Source of the DNA: an uncultured Rhodospirillales bacterium
GTDB taxonomy: Bacteria; Pseudomonadota; Alphaproteobacteria; CACIAM-22H2
Direction: 5' to 3'
Length of the DNA: 64,000 nt
Assembly: GCA_937926175.1 (NCBI GenBank)
Contig: CALANV010000028.1
Coordinates: forward strand, 55,725-119,724
How positions within the stretch are numbered: position 1 is the first letter of the stretch; every line of letters begins with the position of its first letter. The notes below the pieces were generated by a model. The model saw nothing but the letters and a program-made list of their open reading frames with translations. It was not told the DNA's origin and did not search any database. Both the position numbers and the translations under genes were made by a program. This document shows positions 45,117 to 53,401 of the stretch, in pieces.

Positions 45117-45144
45117 GTCCCGATAGGCAGCCGTCCCGATAGGC
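45113..45144. repeat. 16-bp perfect tandem duplication
   Basis: The unit AGCCGTCCCGATAGGC occurs twice head to tail, overlapping the right arm of the palindrome and running up to just before the VOC ribosome site. It probably arose by slippage and lies in the 5' leader. Confidence 0.85.
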
Positions 45145-45161
45145 GAACGAGAGAGGCAGGC

Positions 45162-45698
45162 ATGCGCCCTCCCCGGCTTGCGTTCAGTCACATGGGGTTC
45201 TGGGTCTCCGACCTCGCCCGCATGGAACGCTTCTATGTCCAGGTTCTCGGCTTTACCGTGACCGACCGCGGCAAGCTTGGTTCGGCGGAGCTCGTGTTCC
45301 TCAGCCAGGATCCGCGCGAGCATCATCAGATCGTCCTGGTCTCGGGGCGGCCGGCCCAGGTTCCGTTCAACGTCATCAACCAGATCTCGCTGCGTGCCGC
45401 CGATCTTCCGGCGCTCAAGGACGTGTATCGCCGGGTGCGCGATGAAGGCGTGGACGAATTGCGCCCGGTGACGCACGGCAATGCCGTATCCATCTATTTC
45501 CGGGACCCCGAGGGCAATCGCCTCGAAATCTTCGTCGACTCACCCTGGTATGTCGCCCAGCCTCCGCGCATCCCCATCGATCTCGACCGGCCGGACGAGG
45601 AGATCTGGCAGTTCGTCGAGAAGACCTGCCGTCAGCTTCCGGGGTTCAAGTCTCGCGAGGAATGGGAAGGGGAGATGCGGGCGCGCATGAACCTGTAG
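45162..45698 (+). CDS. VOC (glyoxalase/extradiol dioxygenase superfamily) protein
   Basis: The 178-aa protein has two paired beta-alpha-beta motifs of the vicinal oxygen chelate fold. Putative metal ligands are H10 (AFSHMGFWV), a His in REHHQIVLVSG, and the Glu in GNRLEIFVDSPWYVAQP. The C-terminal tail (PDEEIWQFVEKTC...WEGEMRARM) resembles small ring-cleavage-type VOC enzymes. It may act on a catechol or glutathione conjugate; substrate unknown. The ATG at 45162 has AGAGAGGCAGG upstream; a longer in-frame start would read through the palindrome and tandem repeat. Confidence 0.85.
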   Translation: MRPPRLAFSHMGFWVSDLARMERFYVQVLGFTVTDRGKLGSAELVFLSQDPREHHQIVLVSGRPAQVPFNVINQISLRAADLPALKDVYRRVRDEGVDELRPVTHGNAVSIYFRDPEGNRLEIFVDSPWYVAQPPRIPIDLDRPDEEIWQFVEKTCRQLPGFKSREEWEGEMRARMNL

Positions 45699-45896
45699 AT
45701 CGCAACTCGGATCGCAGCCGACCTGTGCAGCGTCGCGTCCGATGCTTCCCGGCCCGACGCGCACGCTTGGCGCCCCTCGGGCCCGTTCATCGCGGACCGC
45801 CCGATCCAAACCGTCGAAGTCATGTTCGCACGCCGCGGCGACAGCGGATCGATCCTTCCTTGGCCCGCGCCCGAAATTCGCGCATCCGCCCGCCGC

Positions 45897-46121
45897 TCAG
45901 TGGGCAAGCACGCTATGCGCCGGCGAAATGGTGATCGACAACCGCTTGCTGCCGCACTGATCACAACGAAGCTTCCCGTTCAGTTGCGCGATGGGAAAGC
46001 TCCGCCCCAGCTTCGCGGCGAGCGCATACAGATCGATCCATCTGGATCGGCCGCAGGCATCGCAATAGCCGAGCATCCCGTCACCGCGCGCGATGAGTTT
46101 GCCGAGGGCTTCGTTCGGCAC
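45897..46121 (-). CDS. Small zinc-ribbon protein
   Basis: A GTG start at 46121, five bases after a GGAGGGAGG ribosome site, gives 74 residues with two CxxC pairs (GYCDACGRSRWIDL and LRCDQCGSKRLSI) spaced about 33 residues apart, typical of a structural zinc knuckle. Between them lies LYALAAKLG. Similar small proteins are common in alphaproteobacteria and unnamed. An upstream in-frame extension would pass through the 18-bp tandem repeat and is rejected. Confidence 0.75.
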   Translation of the reverse strand: MPNEALGKLIARGDGMLGYCDACGRSRWIDLYALAAKLGRSFPIAQLNGKLRCDQCGSKRLSITISPAHSVLAH

Positions 46122-46130
46122 AGAGACCTC

Positions 46131-46166
46131 CCTCCTGCGCAAATTGAACCTCCTGCGCAAATTGAA
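46131..46166. repeat. 18-bp perfect tandem duplication
   Basis: The unit CCTCCTGCGCAAATTGAA occurs twice head to tail directly upstream of the ribosome site of the leftward zinc-ribbon gene. Read leftward, each unit contains a GGAGG-like core (TTGCGCAGGAGG), so the duplication multiplies Shine-Dalgarno-like sequences. Confidence 0.85.
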
Positions 46167-46431
46167 CCGTTGGAAGATCGTGTAGTCACGGGTTCGGCAC
46201 CGTCAATTGAACCTTCGGGTGTGACATGACGGGCGATGCCCCCCGGTTCCGCGTGTGCCGTGTCCGGCACGGCGGCGTGATTGCCGTAGCGAATGCGGTA
46301 CGAAGCGAAGTAACGGTGACGAACGGCGTCAGGCGATCGCCGTGCGGTGACGTCGCCTGCAGTCCATAACCTGATTGGTCTGACTGCATGCAGGCGGTCG
46401 CGTGACGTGGCACGCAACCGGTCCGGGGCCC

Positions 46432-46454
46432 GGGGCGCCGCGTTGCGGCGCCCC
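46432..46454 (-). terminator. GC-rich hairpin after hsp20
   Basis: A perfect 10-bp stem (GGGGCGCCGC / GCGGCGCCCC) with a 3-nt loop begins 12 bases after the hsp20 stop in the leftward direction. No T-run follows, so it may be a weak or Rho-assisted terminator or a 3'-end stabiliser. Confidence 0.55.
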
Positions 46455-46465
46455 TCGGCTCCATG

Positions 46466-46960
46466 TTACGCCGACTTCACCTTGATGCGGTGAACCTTCC
46501 GCGCCGCATTCGGCGCAGCAGGCAAGGTGATGCGGAGAACGCCGTTCTTGAACTCGGCGCTCGCCTTGTCCTCGTCGACCTCCATCGGCAGCGTGATCGA
46601 CCGGACGAAGGTGCCATGGCTGCGCTCCATGATGTGCCAGCCGTCGGTCTTGTCGCTGCGGTCGAGCTTCTTCTCGCCACGGACGGTCAAGACGCCATCG
46701 GCGACCGTGACCTCGATGTCCTTCTCGTCCACACCGGGCAGCTCGACGCTCGCCTCGATGCCGTCATCCGTCTCGCGGACGTCGATCGACGGCGTCCACG
46801 CGGCCCCGTCGGACAGGCCGAGACCGGTCCCGAATCCGAAGCTGCGGAAAGCCTCGTCGAACAGGCGATCCATCTCGCGCCGTAGCGAGACGAACGGATC
46901 CCTCATCACCGATGCGACGTCTCTGTCGCGACGGAAGGGAAGAACGGAAGGCAGTGTCAT
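46466..46960 (-). CDS. Hsp20 small heat-shock protein
   Basis: The 164-aa alpha-crystallin chaperone holds unfolding proteins. The N-terminal arm (DPFVSLRREMDRLFDEAFRSFG) is followed by the alpha-crystallin domain (about 52-150) with VELPGVDEKDIEVTVADGVLTVRGEKK and FKNGVLRITLPAAP, and a C-terminal RKVHRIKVKSA with the I-x-V motif. Start is ATG 46960 behind a strong AGGAGGTGA site; the GTG three codons upstream is less likely. Probably monocistronic, ending at the hairpin. Confidence 0.95.
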   Translation of the reverse strand: MTLPSVLPFRRDRDVASVMRDPFVSLRREMDRLFDEAFRSFGFGTGLGLSDGAAWTPSIDVRETDDGIEASVELPGVDEKDIEVTVADGVLTVRGEKKLDRSDKTDGWHIMERSHGTFVRSITLPMEVDEDKASAEFKNGVLRITLPAAPNAARKVHRIKVKSA

Positions 46961-47299
46961 TGCAGTCACCTCCTATGCGGTTTCAGTTCAACGGACGCCC
47001 GATCGTCGGCGCGTCCATTTCACGCCGCTGCGGATGCACGCGCCGTCACGCCGCGTCTTCCGCGCACGCGGGCGGCATCCGGGACTGCCGACAGAGGACC
47101 GGGGAAAAGCGACGGCGGTGCCGGAACTTGCGGCCGGCTCGCTGCAATAGCGTTTCCACGTCCTCGGTCGAGCAACCTGGAAACAGCGGCCCGGGTTGAC
47201 CCCCTTTAAGCGGCAGGCCACCTCGGCAATTTTCGAGCTGGGATCGACAACCCTGCGTGTCAAGAGGGGCGGGTCGTCTCTAGGTATCCGGGTTGCCGT
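46961..47299. other. 339-bp hsp20 upstream region
   Basis: No gene is seen. In the leftward direction a CTTGACA -35-like box lies at 47258-47264, about 300 bases before hsp20, and a GGACGC/GCGTCC stem about 40 bases before the start could fold the leader. I see no anti-Shine-Dalgarno strand that would prove an RNA thermometer. Confidence 0.35.
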
Positions 47300-47650
47300 T
47301 CAGAGCCGTATCAGCGTGACGAGCAGCGTGCTGGCCGCCGCCGAACCATAGGCGAGCGCGCGCAGCGGCGCCGGCAGCGGCGTAAGATTCCGTGGCGACA
47401 GGACGACGCTGAGCACAAGGCACAGGACTCCGGCGAACGTCAGATCCGGGATCCGGAAAAAGACGCCGGCGGTACCAGCCGCAAGGCCGAGCAGATGGCA
47501 GAGGCCGGCGAACTGGCTGTCGTCGGGCCGGCGTTTCTGCACCATCCAGTCCGATGCGAGAACGCCGAGATAGCCGCTCACGAAACAGAGATGGAGGACG
47601 AGCGACGTCGTGAGGAATGCGGCTGCGATGCTGAATGCGATCTCGCCCAT
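47300..47650 (-). CDS. Four-helix membrane protein of unknown function
   Basis: The 116-aa hydrophobic protein has about four membrane helices (residues 5-30, 48-66, 70-88, 95-115) and a short charged loop SDWMVQKRRPDDSQF. No family recognised. The ATG at 47650 begins the first helix. A CtrA-like box lies 27 bp upstream. Confidence 0.65.
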   Translation of the reverse strand: MGEIAFSIAAAFLTTSLVLHLCFVSGYLGVLASDWMVQKRRPDDSQFAGLCHLLGLAAGTAGVFFRIPDLTFAGVLCLVLSVVLSPRNLTPLPAPLRALAYGSAAASTLLVTLIRL

Positions 47651-47676
47651 ACGCGGCCTGCCCGTTTCGCGCGACG

Positions 47677-47691
47677 TTTACGCAAATTTAA
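47677..47691. promoter_or_regulatory. Possible CtrA-like box
   Basis: TTTA-N7-TTAA (one mismatch to the TTAA-N7-TTAA consensus of the alphaproteobacterial regulator CtrA) lies 27 bp upstream of the 116-aa membrane protein gene, in an unusually AT-rich pocket. Weak evidence, since such short motifs recur by chance. Confidence 0.25.
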
Positions 47692-47790
47692 CGAGATTTT
47701 GTCGCGTCGATCGGGATAGGGCAACGAAAAGCCTTGGTTAACGGGCTTATTGGCAGGGGTCGGGCACGATCGGACGCCGGCGCCCCAAGA

Positions 47791-48660
47791 TCAGCGGCGG
47801 TGCCAGCGCCCGCCGTCTTCGATTACCGCGCCATCGCCGGCGAGCTCGATGAGATGTGCCAGCACCGACCGCGCCGCCGCGTGCACGAGCCGGGGATCGA
47901 GATCGGGACCATAGACGGTCGGCACGAGTTCGTCCGGGCGTGCCGACCCGTGCCCGAGTGCCGCCAGTATGGCGGCGCGACGCGCACGCCGATGCGCGAT
48001 CAGTGCCTGCACGTGGATTTTCGGCTCGCGAATCGGTCCGCCATGGGCCGGCCAGTACACGACGTCGTCCCGTCCGAGCAGCCGGTCGAGCGAGCGCATG
48101 TATTGCGCCATGTCACCGTCCGGCGGCGCGATCACTGTCGTCGACCAGCCCATCACGTGATCGCCGCTGAACAGCGCACGCTCTTGCGGCAGCGCGAAGC
48201 AAAGATGGTTGGAGGTATGGCCGGGCGTGTGCGTGGCCTCGAGCCGCCATCCCGGTCCTTCGACGGCATCGCCGTCCCCCATCCGCACGTCGGGCGTGAA
48301 TTCGAGGTCGGCACCGGCCTCGACCGTCTCGCCTGCGGTGCCATGGGGACCGAAGCCGAAGGTTGGCGCCCCGGTCGCCGCCTTCAGCCTCGCCGCCGCC
48401 GGCGAGTGATCGCGATGCGTATGCGTGACCAGGATATGCGTCACCGTCTCGCCCCTGAGCGCGTCGAGCAGTGCGTCGACATGTTCGGGAAGATCGGGGC
48501 CGGGATCGATGACCGCGACCTTGCCGTGGCCGACGACATAGGTGCCGGTGCCCCGGAACGTGTAGGGGCCCTGATTGGGCGCGACGATGCGGCGGATCAG
48601 CGGCGAGACCGGCTCCAGGACCCCGTGGGCGCAGGTGAAGCTGCGGTCGGCGCGGATCAT
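47791..48660 (-). CDS. Metallo-beta-lactamase-fold hydrolase (LACTB2/GloB-like)
   Basis: The 289-aa protein has the binuclear zinc motif HTHRDHS, a second-site GHTSNHLCF, the bridging Asp region ALFSGDHVMGWST, and a final His in YWPAHGGPI. This matches the LACTB2-like branch, with a C-terminal winged-helix-like segment (GSARPDELVPTVYGPD). Possible roles are RNA endonuclease or thioester hydrolase. Its ATG at 48660 overlaps the NUDIX stop by 4 bp. Confidence 0.88.
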   Translation of the reverse strand: MIRADRSFTCAHGVLEPVSPLIRRIVAPNQGPYTFRGTGTYVVGHGKVAVIDPGPDLPEHVDALLDALRGETVTHILVTHTHRDHSPAAARLKAATGAPTFGFGPHGTAGETVEAGADLEFTPDVRMGDGDAVEGPGWRLEATHTPGHTSNHLCFALPQERALFSGDHVMGWSTTVIAPPDGDMAQYMRSLDRLLGRDDVVYWPAHGGPIREPKIHVQALIAHRRARRAAILAALGHGSARPDELVPTVYGPDLDPRLVHAAARSVLAHLIELAGDGAVIEDGGRWHRR

Positions 48661-49433
48661 GCGCGTGCGATTCCCTCGGCGGGGATTTCGCTCGCGCCGT
48701 AATCCGCTTCCGCCGGGATCCGGAAGACCAAGCCCGCCGCCGTCTGCACCACCTGCGGCGTTACGGTGACGATCGTCTGCCTTTGGGCGGCGTCCAATGC
48801 CGCGGCGACGCTGCGCCAGCGCGACAGTTTCAGAAGATTCATCCGGGTCGCGAAAACGAGCTTGAGCCTGCCCGTGTCCGCCGCGGCGATGGCGTCGGCC
48901 GGTCGCACCCAGCGGGCGTCGACGGCCTCGCGGCCGTCGAAGACCGTCTCCTGATCGCCGTCGAAAGGCGCGACGAAGAAGCGCGTGTCGAAGCGTTTCG
49001 GCCGATCCACCGGCGTGATCCAGTGCGCGAAGGGAACGAGTCGATCCGCGGCGAGCTCGAGCCCCGCGCCCTCGACGAGAGCAGCCAACCCCGCCCCATG
49101 CCCGGCCCGCAGCGCCGCGACGTCGGCGGCCGAGAGAAGGGATCCGGCGCCAGCGCGGCGCGCCAGCAGAATACCGCACTCCTCCCAGGTTTCGCGGATC
49201 GCGGCGACGCGCGCCGCCGCCTCGGCGCCGCACGGATCGGCGATGCCGGGACATCGCTGCGCGAGCGCGCCGTCCGCCGGATCGACCTTGCCGCCGGGAA
49301 ATACCAGCGCGCCGGCGGCAAAGCCCGATGCCTCGTGCCGCGCGACCATGAGGACCTCGAGCCCGTCCGCCCCGTCGCGCAGCAGGACGAGCGTGGCCGC
49401 CGGTTTCGGCGTCGCGACGCCGTCCGCCGTCAT
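48657..49433 (-). CDS. NUDIX hydrolase
   Basis: The 258-aa protein has a NUDIX box with the glycine part GALVFPGGKVDPAD and, after an insertion, AAIRETWEECGILLAR (REx2EE core, one residue different from REx2EExG in spacing). This long NUDIX form is like the NUDT19/CoA-related subgroup. It hydrolyses nucleoside diphosphate-linked compounds, perhaps CoA derivatives. Start is ATG 49433; a GTG five codons upstream (49448) is possible. Coupled to the MBL hydrolase gene downstream. Confidence 0.85.
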   Translation of the reverse strand: MTADGVATPKPAATLVLLRDGADGLEVLMVARHEASGFAAGALVFPGGKVDPADGALAQRCPGIADPCGAEAAARVAAIRETWEECGILLARRAGAGSLLSAADVAALRAGHGAGLAALVEGAGLELAADRLVPFAHWITPVDRPKRFDTRFFVAPFDGDQETVFDGREAVDARWVRPADAIAAADTGRLKLVFATRMNLLKLSRWRSVAAALDAAQRQTIVTVTPQVVQTAAGLVFRIPAEADYGASEIPAEGIARA

Positions 49434-49491
49434 GCCCGAACCGGTCACCGGGACATCGGCCCCCTGATGCGCGCCCCGGCCGGCGTCATGC

Positions 49492-50193
49492 TCACTGCGA
49501 CGGGAACGACGAGATGCCCCCGTGCGCCGCGGACCATTTCTCGGGCTCGTGCAAGAACGCCTCGACCTCGCTCAGGGTTGTTGCGTCGAAGTAGCGGCTG
49601 GTCTTTGCCACCTCCAGCACGTCCCACCAGGTCGCCAGGCTGTGCAGGTTCACGCCAATCGCCCGCATGTTCTCGGTACTCTGCGGGAAGATGGCGTAAT
49701 GGAAGATCACGAACGCATGGTCGACCTGGGCGCCGGCCTGCCGCAACGCCTTGCAGAAGTTGATCTTGCTGCGGGCATCGGTGGTGAGATCCTCGACCAG
49801 CAGGATGCGCGCCCCCTCCTTGAGGTCGCCTTCGATCTGGGCATTGCGCCCGAAGCCCTTGGGCTTCTTGCGCACGTACTGCATCGGCAGCATGAGCCGG
49901 TCGGCGAGGAGTGTCGCGAACGGAATGCCGGCCGTCTCGCCGCCGGCGATGCCATCGAGCGACTCGTAGCCGATCTCGCGCTGCACCAGCGCGACGGCGA
50001 AGTCGATGATCGCGTTCCTCAGCCGCGGGAACGAGATGAGCTTGCGGCAGTCGATATACACCGGACTCGCCCATCCCGAGGTGAAGATGAACGGATTCTC
50101 GGCGTTGAAGTGAACCGCTTTGACCTCGAGCAGCATGCGGGCGGTCCGCTCCGCCACGAGCTTCCGGTCCATGAAGATTTCGGACACTGACAT
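49492..50193 (-). CDS. pyrE: Orotate phosphoribosyltransferase
   Basis: The 233-aa enzyme joins orotate with PRPP to give OMP. It has the PRPP-binding motif [13 protein letters not shown], the [13 protein letters not shown] loop and the basic flexible loop [15 protein letters not shown], and closely follows the alphaproteobacterial PyrE type. It lies 142 bp after the M20 carbamoylase gene on the same strand, and 58 bp before the NUDIX gene. Its position beside a dihydroorotate dehydrogenase pair suggests a common orotate theme. Confidence 0.93.
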   Translation of the reverse strand: MSVSEIFMDRKLVAERTARMLLEVKAVHFNAENPFIFTSGWASPVYIDCRKLISFPRLRNAIIDFAVALVQREIGYESLDGIAGGETAGIPFATLLADRLMLPMQYVRKKPKGFGRNAQIEGDLKEGARILLVEDLTTDARSKINFCKALRQAGAQVDHAFVIFHYAIFPQSTENMRAIGVNLHSLATWWDVLEVAKTSRYFDATTLSEVEAFLHEPEKWSAAHGGISSFPSQ

Positions 50194-50335
50194 GGATTCC
50201 CTACAGGTTGGCTGGCCGCCCGCCCTTCTACGACATCGGGGTCGATTTGTCTGCTGGAACCAGCAGCCGGGGCACCCCCGGCCCCGACCCGGCCGGCCCC
50301 GGCCGAGTCGGCACCCGCCCGTAGGGCAGCAGGCG

Positions 50336-51616
50336 TCAGACCGGCTCGGCCACCGCGGCGTAGAGGAGTTCGACGCCCGCCATGAAGTCGTCGAGGGCCA
50401 TCGCCTCGTAGGGGTTGTGGGAACCCTTGTCGTTGCGGATGAAGATCATGGCCGAGGGGATCCCGGCATTGGCGAAGACGGCGGCATCGTGCCCGGCGCC
50501 GCTCGGCACCGTTTCGGTCGGAAGTCCCAGGCGGGCCGACAGGTCGAGCAGCCGCTTGATCCATTTCTCGTCCATGCGCGCCGGGGCCGAATCGATGCGC
50601 CGGTCGAACACGAACTCGACCTTGCGCTGGGCACTGATGGCGGCGCACTCCGTCCGCATCAGATGATAGAAGGCCTCGAGCGTCTCCCAGCTCTGGCTGC
50701 GCACCTCGAAGCTGAACCCGACCTCGCCCGGAATGCGCGACATCGAATGCTCGGCGGGATTCGTGCTGATGATCCCGGTCGTGACCACGAGGTCGAGACC
50801 GCGCTCGAGCAACGCCCGCCAGTGCTCGTCGAGCCGGCAGATGAGGTCGGCCGTCGCGAATACCGCGTCGCGGCGGAGCCAGCGCGGCACGGCTCCGGAA
50901 TGGCCGGCCTCGCCGCGGCAGAGGATCTGCTTGTGCCGGATGTTGCCACGGATTCCGGTCACCACCGCCGTCGGCAGGTCGCGCGCGACCATGACGGGGC
51001 CCTGCTCGATGTGCAGTTCGAGATAGGCGGCGACACTCGACGGGTCGATCAGGCGTTCGCCGGCGAGAATCGCGTCGACGTCGACCTTGAGCTCGCGCAT
51101 GTAGTCGGCGAGCGGGCGCCCGGTGTCGCGATGCGGTGCGGACAGATCCTCGGGCAAGAGCTTGCCGAACAGCGCGCTCGAGCCGACATAGGCCTTGCCG
51201 AACCACGCGCTTTCCTCTCCGCGCAGGCCCAGGACCTTGACGGGGCGCGGCGGCAGATAGCCCGTGCGCTTCATCCGGATCAGGCAGATGAGGCCGGCGA
51301 CGACGCCCGCCGCGCCGTCGTAATTGCCGCCCTGCGGCACCGAATCCAGATGCGATCCGATGAGGATCGCCGGCTCCGTGCGCGAGTCGGGCAGGCCGAT
51401 GACGAGATTCTGCGCGCGGTCGTAGGAGACCTGGAGTCCTTCGCGCTCGGCAAGTACGGCGAGATGCGCGATCGCCGCACTCTCGCCGGGTCCGTAGCTC
51501 TCGCGGGTTATGCCGACGCCGTCCGAGCTCAACCGCCGCAGCTCGGCGAAAATGTCGCCGGCGAGCTTCCGCATAGCGTCGTCGGTGCCCGCCACGGGCT
51601 TGAGGGTCACGTTCAT
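50336..51616 (-). CDS. M20-family N-carbamoyl amino acid hydrolase (allantoate amidohydrolase-like)
   Basis: The 426-aa zinc enzyme of the hydantoinase/carbamoylase family. Metal-ligand motifs: [19 protein letters not shown] (His and Asp), RGEESAWFG (Glu), ELHIEQGP (His), and [11 protein letters not shown] near the end. The dimerisation domain (about 215-330) is present. These enzymes split the carbamoyl group from N-carbamoyl amino acids, ureidopropionate or allantoate. Its ATG overlaps the dihydroorotate dehydrogenase stop by 4 bp (ATGA), so N-carbamoyl-aspartate (ureidosuccinate) is a plausible substrate here. Confidence 0.88.
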   Translation of the reverse strand: MNVTLKPVAGTDDAMRKLAGDIFAELRRLSSDGVGITRESYGPGESAAIAHLAVLAEREGLQVSYDRAQNLVIGLPDSRTEPAILIGSHLDSVPQGGNYDGAAGVVAGLICLIRMKRTGYLPPRPVKVLGLRGEESAWFGKAYVGSSALFGKLLPEDLSAPHRDTGRPLADYMRELKVDVDAILAGERLIDPSSVAAYLELHIEQGPVMVARDLPTAVVTGIRGNIRHKQILCRGEAGHSGAVPRWLRRDAVFATADLICRLDEHWRALLERGLDLVVTTGIISTNPAEHSMSRIPGEVGFSFEVRSQSWETLEAFYHLMRTECAAISAQRKVEFVFDRRIDSAPARMDEKWIKRLLDLSARLGLPTETVPSGAGHDAAVFANAGIPSAMIFIRNDKGSHNPYEAMALDDFMAGVELLYAAVAEPV

Positions 51617-52551
51617 GGCAGGGCCACCATCTGTTCGGCGTCGAAACCTTCGTCGCGCACCGCGCCGATAAGATCGCGCACCCGCTCGATGCCGCGCCGC
51701 TCGCAGAATGCCGCCAGCGCGTCGATGATCGTCACCATCGCCGTCGGATGGATGAAGGTCGCCGTGCCGACCTGAACGGCCGTCGCGCCGGCCAGCATGT
51801 ATTCGATCGCATCCTCGGCGGTCGAGATGCCGCCGCAGCCGATGATGGGAATCTTGGTCGCGCGCGCGCACTGATAGACCATGCGCAGGATGATCGGCTT
51901 GATCGCCGGTCCCGACAGGCCGCCCATGACGTTGCCGACGCGCGGCCGGAACGTCTCGACGTCGATCGCCATGGCGAGAATGGTGTTGGCGACGACCAGC
52001 GCGTCCGCACCGGCGGCTTCGGCGGCGCGCGCCACCTCGGCGATGTCGCCGGTGTTCGGCGTGAGCTTGACCCACAGCGGCAGTTGCGTGGCCGCGCGCA
52101 GACGGCGCGTGACGATTTCCGTCGAGCGGGCATGCATGGCGAACGCCCGGCCGTCCTCCTCGATGTTCGGGCACGAGATGTTCGCCTCGATGGCCGCCAC
52201 GCCGGGCACGCTGACCTCCGCCGCGAGCTGGGCGAACCCCTCCGCCGAGGGTGCCGAAATGCTCACGATCAGGGGCGGCTTGAACTGCCGGTAGAACGGA
52301 ATGACGTTCTCGAGGAAATACGGCACGCCCTTGCTCGGAATACCGATCGAGTTGAGCATGCCTTCATGCGTCTCGGCGACGCGCGGCGTCGGATTTCCCG
52401 CCCGCAGTTCCCGCGTGACCGTCTTGGTCACGAACGCGCCGAGACGGTCGAGATGCATGACCTTCTGCAGCCCCTCGGCGAAGGTGCCCGAGGCGGGCAT
52501 GACCGGATTGGCAAGCCGAAGCCTGCCGACATCGACGCTGAGGTCTACCAT
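51613..52551 (-). CDS. pyrD: Class 1B-type dihydroorotate dehydrogenase catalytic subunit
   Basis: The 312-aa FMN TIM-barrel opens with LRLANPVMPASGTFAEGLQ, has K44 in VTKTVT, the catalytic cysteine C127 in ANISCPNI (class 1 enzymes use Cys), and flavin-phosphate-binding GCGGISTAEDAIEYMLAGATAVQVGTA. The companion PyrK-like gene overlaps its start by 7 bp, defining the NAD-linked class 1B pair. It interconverts dihydroorotate and orotate. Alphaproteobacteria normally use class 2 PyrD for biosynthesis, so this copy may serve a catabolic or salvage route. Confidence 0.9.
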   Translation of the reverse strand: MVDLSVDVGRLRLANPVMPASGTFAEGLQKVMHLDRLGAFVTKTVTRELRAGNPTPRVAETHEGMLNSIGIPSKGVPYFLENVIPFYRQFKPPLIVSISAPSAEGFAQLAAEVSVPGVAAIEANISCPNIEEDGRAFAMHARSTEIVTRRLRAATQLPLWVKLTPNTGDIAEVARAAEAAGADALVVANTILAMAIDVETFRPRVGNVMGGLSGPAIKPIILRMVYQCARATKIPIIGCGGISTAEDAIEYMLAGATAVQVGTATFIHPTAMVTIIDALAAFCERRGIERVRDLIGAVRDEGFDAEQMVALP

Positions 52552-53393
52552 GAGGTGGCCTCCTCCAGCTTGAAGACGGGGCCGTCCCAGCAGACGCGGC
52601 GGCTGACCATCTGCCCGTTCACCTTGAAGGACCGCACGCAGCAGAAGCACATGCCGAGGCCGCAGGCCATCTGCTGTTCCATCGCCACCTGGCCGGGAAT
52701 GCCGTGCTCCCGCGCGAGCCACTGCATCAGCAGCATCAGGCGGTTGGAGCCGCAGGTGAAGAACGCATCGGCGTGTCCGGCGGCGATCAGGCGGCGCAGA
52801 TGCGCCTCGACGTTGGCCGGATCGCTGCTGCCGTCGCTGTCGGTCACGACGATCACGTCGGCGCCGCATCGCTCGAACCGATCGACCGACATGACCAGGT
52901 CGGGCCGGCGCGCGCTCAGGATGGCGGTCACGTGCACGCCGCGCTGGCTCGCCAGCGTCGACAGCGGCGCAAGGGTCGCGAGGCCGACGCCGCGCCCGAG
53001 CACCACGATGTGCCGCCATGACGGCTCGATCGAGAAGCCGACGCCGAGCGGACCCAGCACGGGCAGATCGTCGCCGGGCTTGAGCGTCGCCAGCCCGCGC
53101 GTTCCGAGGCCGGTCACCTTGTACAGGAACTCGATGCGGCCCTGATCGGGATCCACGCCGTAGATGCTCATCGGCCGGCGAAGGAACGGCTTCTTGGGTC
53201 CGTCGCCCGGACAGAGCAGATGGAAGAACTGGCCCGCCTCGGCGCGTGTCGCGGGATCGCCCGCGGCGAGCACCAGGTGCTTGTACTCCGGATTGACCCA
53301 GTCGTTGCTGATGACGCGGGCCGTTATGTCGCCTGCCGGAAGATCACCGCTCGTGTCTGTCCCGTCGTGTACCAATCGCAAGTCGGTTCCCAT
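52545..53393 (-). CDS. pyrK: PyrK-like electron-transfer subunit of dihydroorotate dehydrogenase
   Basis: The 282-aa FAD/[2Fe-2S] protein has the ferredoxin-reductase fold with flavin motif RRPMSIY (about 72-78), a GLGTRGLATLKPGD turn, an NAD-binding half, and the PyrK cluster cysteines C244, C249, C252 and C268 (ACGLGMCFCCV...RRVCWDGPVF). It passes electrons between NAD(H) and the FMN subunit. ATG 53393 is used, with GAGG six bases upstream. It lies 8 bp after dctM in the TRAP operon. Confidence 0.9.
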   Translation of the reverse strand: MGTDLRLVHDGTDTSGDLPAGDITARVISNDWVNPEYKHLVLAAGDPATRAEAGQFFHLLCPGDGPKKPFLRRPMSIYGVDPDQGRIEFLYKVTGLGTRGLATLKPGDDLPVLGPLGVGFSIEPSWRHIVVLGRGVGLATLAPLSTLASQRGVHVTAILSARRPDLVMSVDRFERCGADVIVVTDSDGSSDPANVEAHLRRLIAAGHADAFFTCGSNRLMLLMQWLAREHGIPGQVAMEQQMACGLGMCFCCVRSFKVNGQMVSRRVCWDGPVFKLEEATSW

Positions 53394-53401
53394 GCTTTGC
53401 C

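Noticed and set aside
46349..46396. An imperfect CCTGCAGTC/GACTGCATGCAGG hairpin as a possible small RNA
   Set aside because: The stem is interrupted, and no promoter or terminator supports a transcript.
46961..47060. An RNA thermometer (ROSE-like) in the hsp20 leader
   Set aside because: A stem is possible, but I cannot find a strand that pairs with the AGGAGG ribosome site as ROSE elements require.
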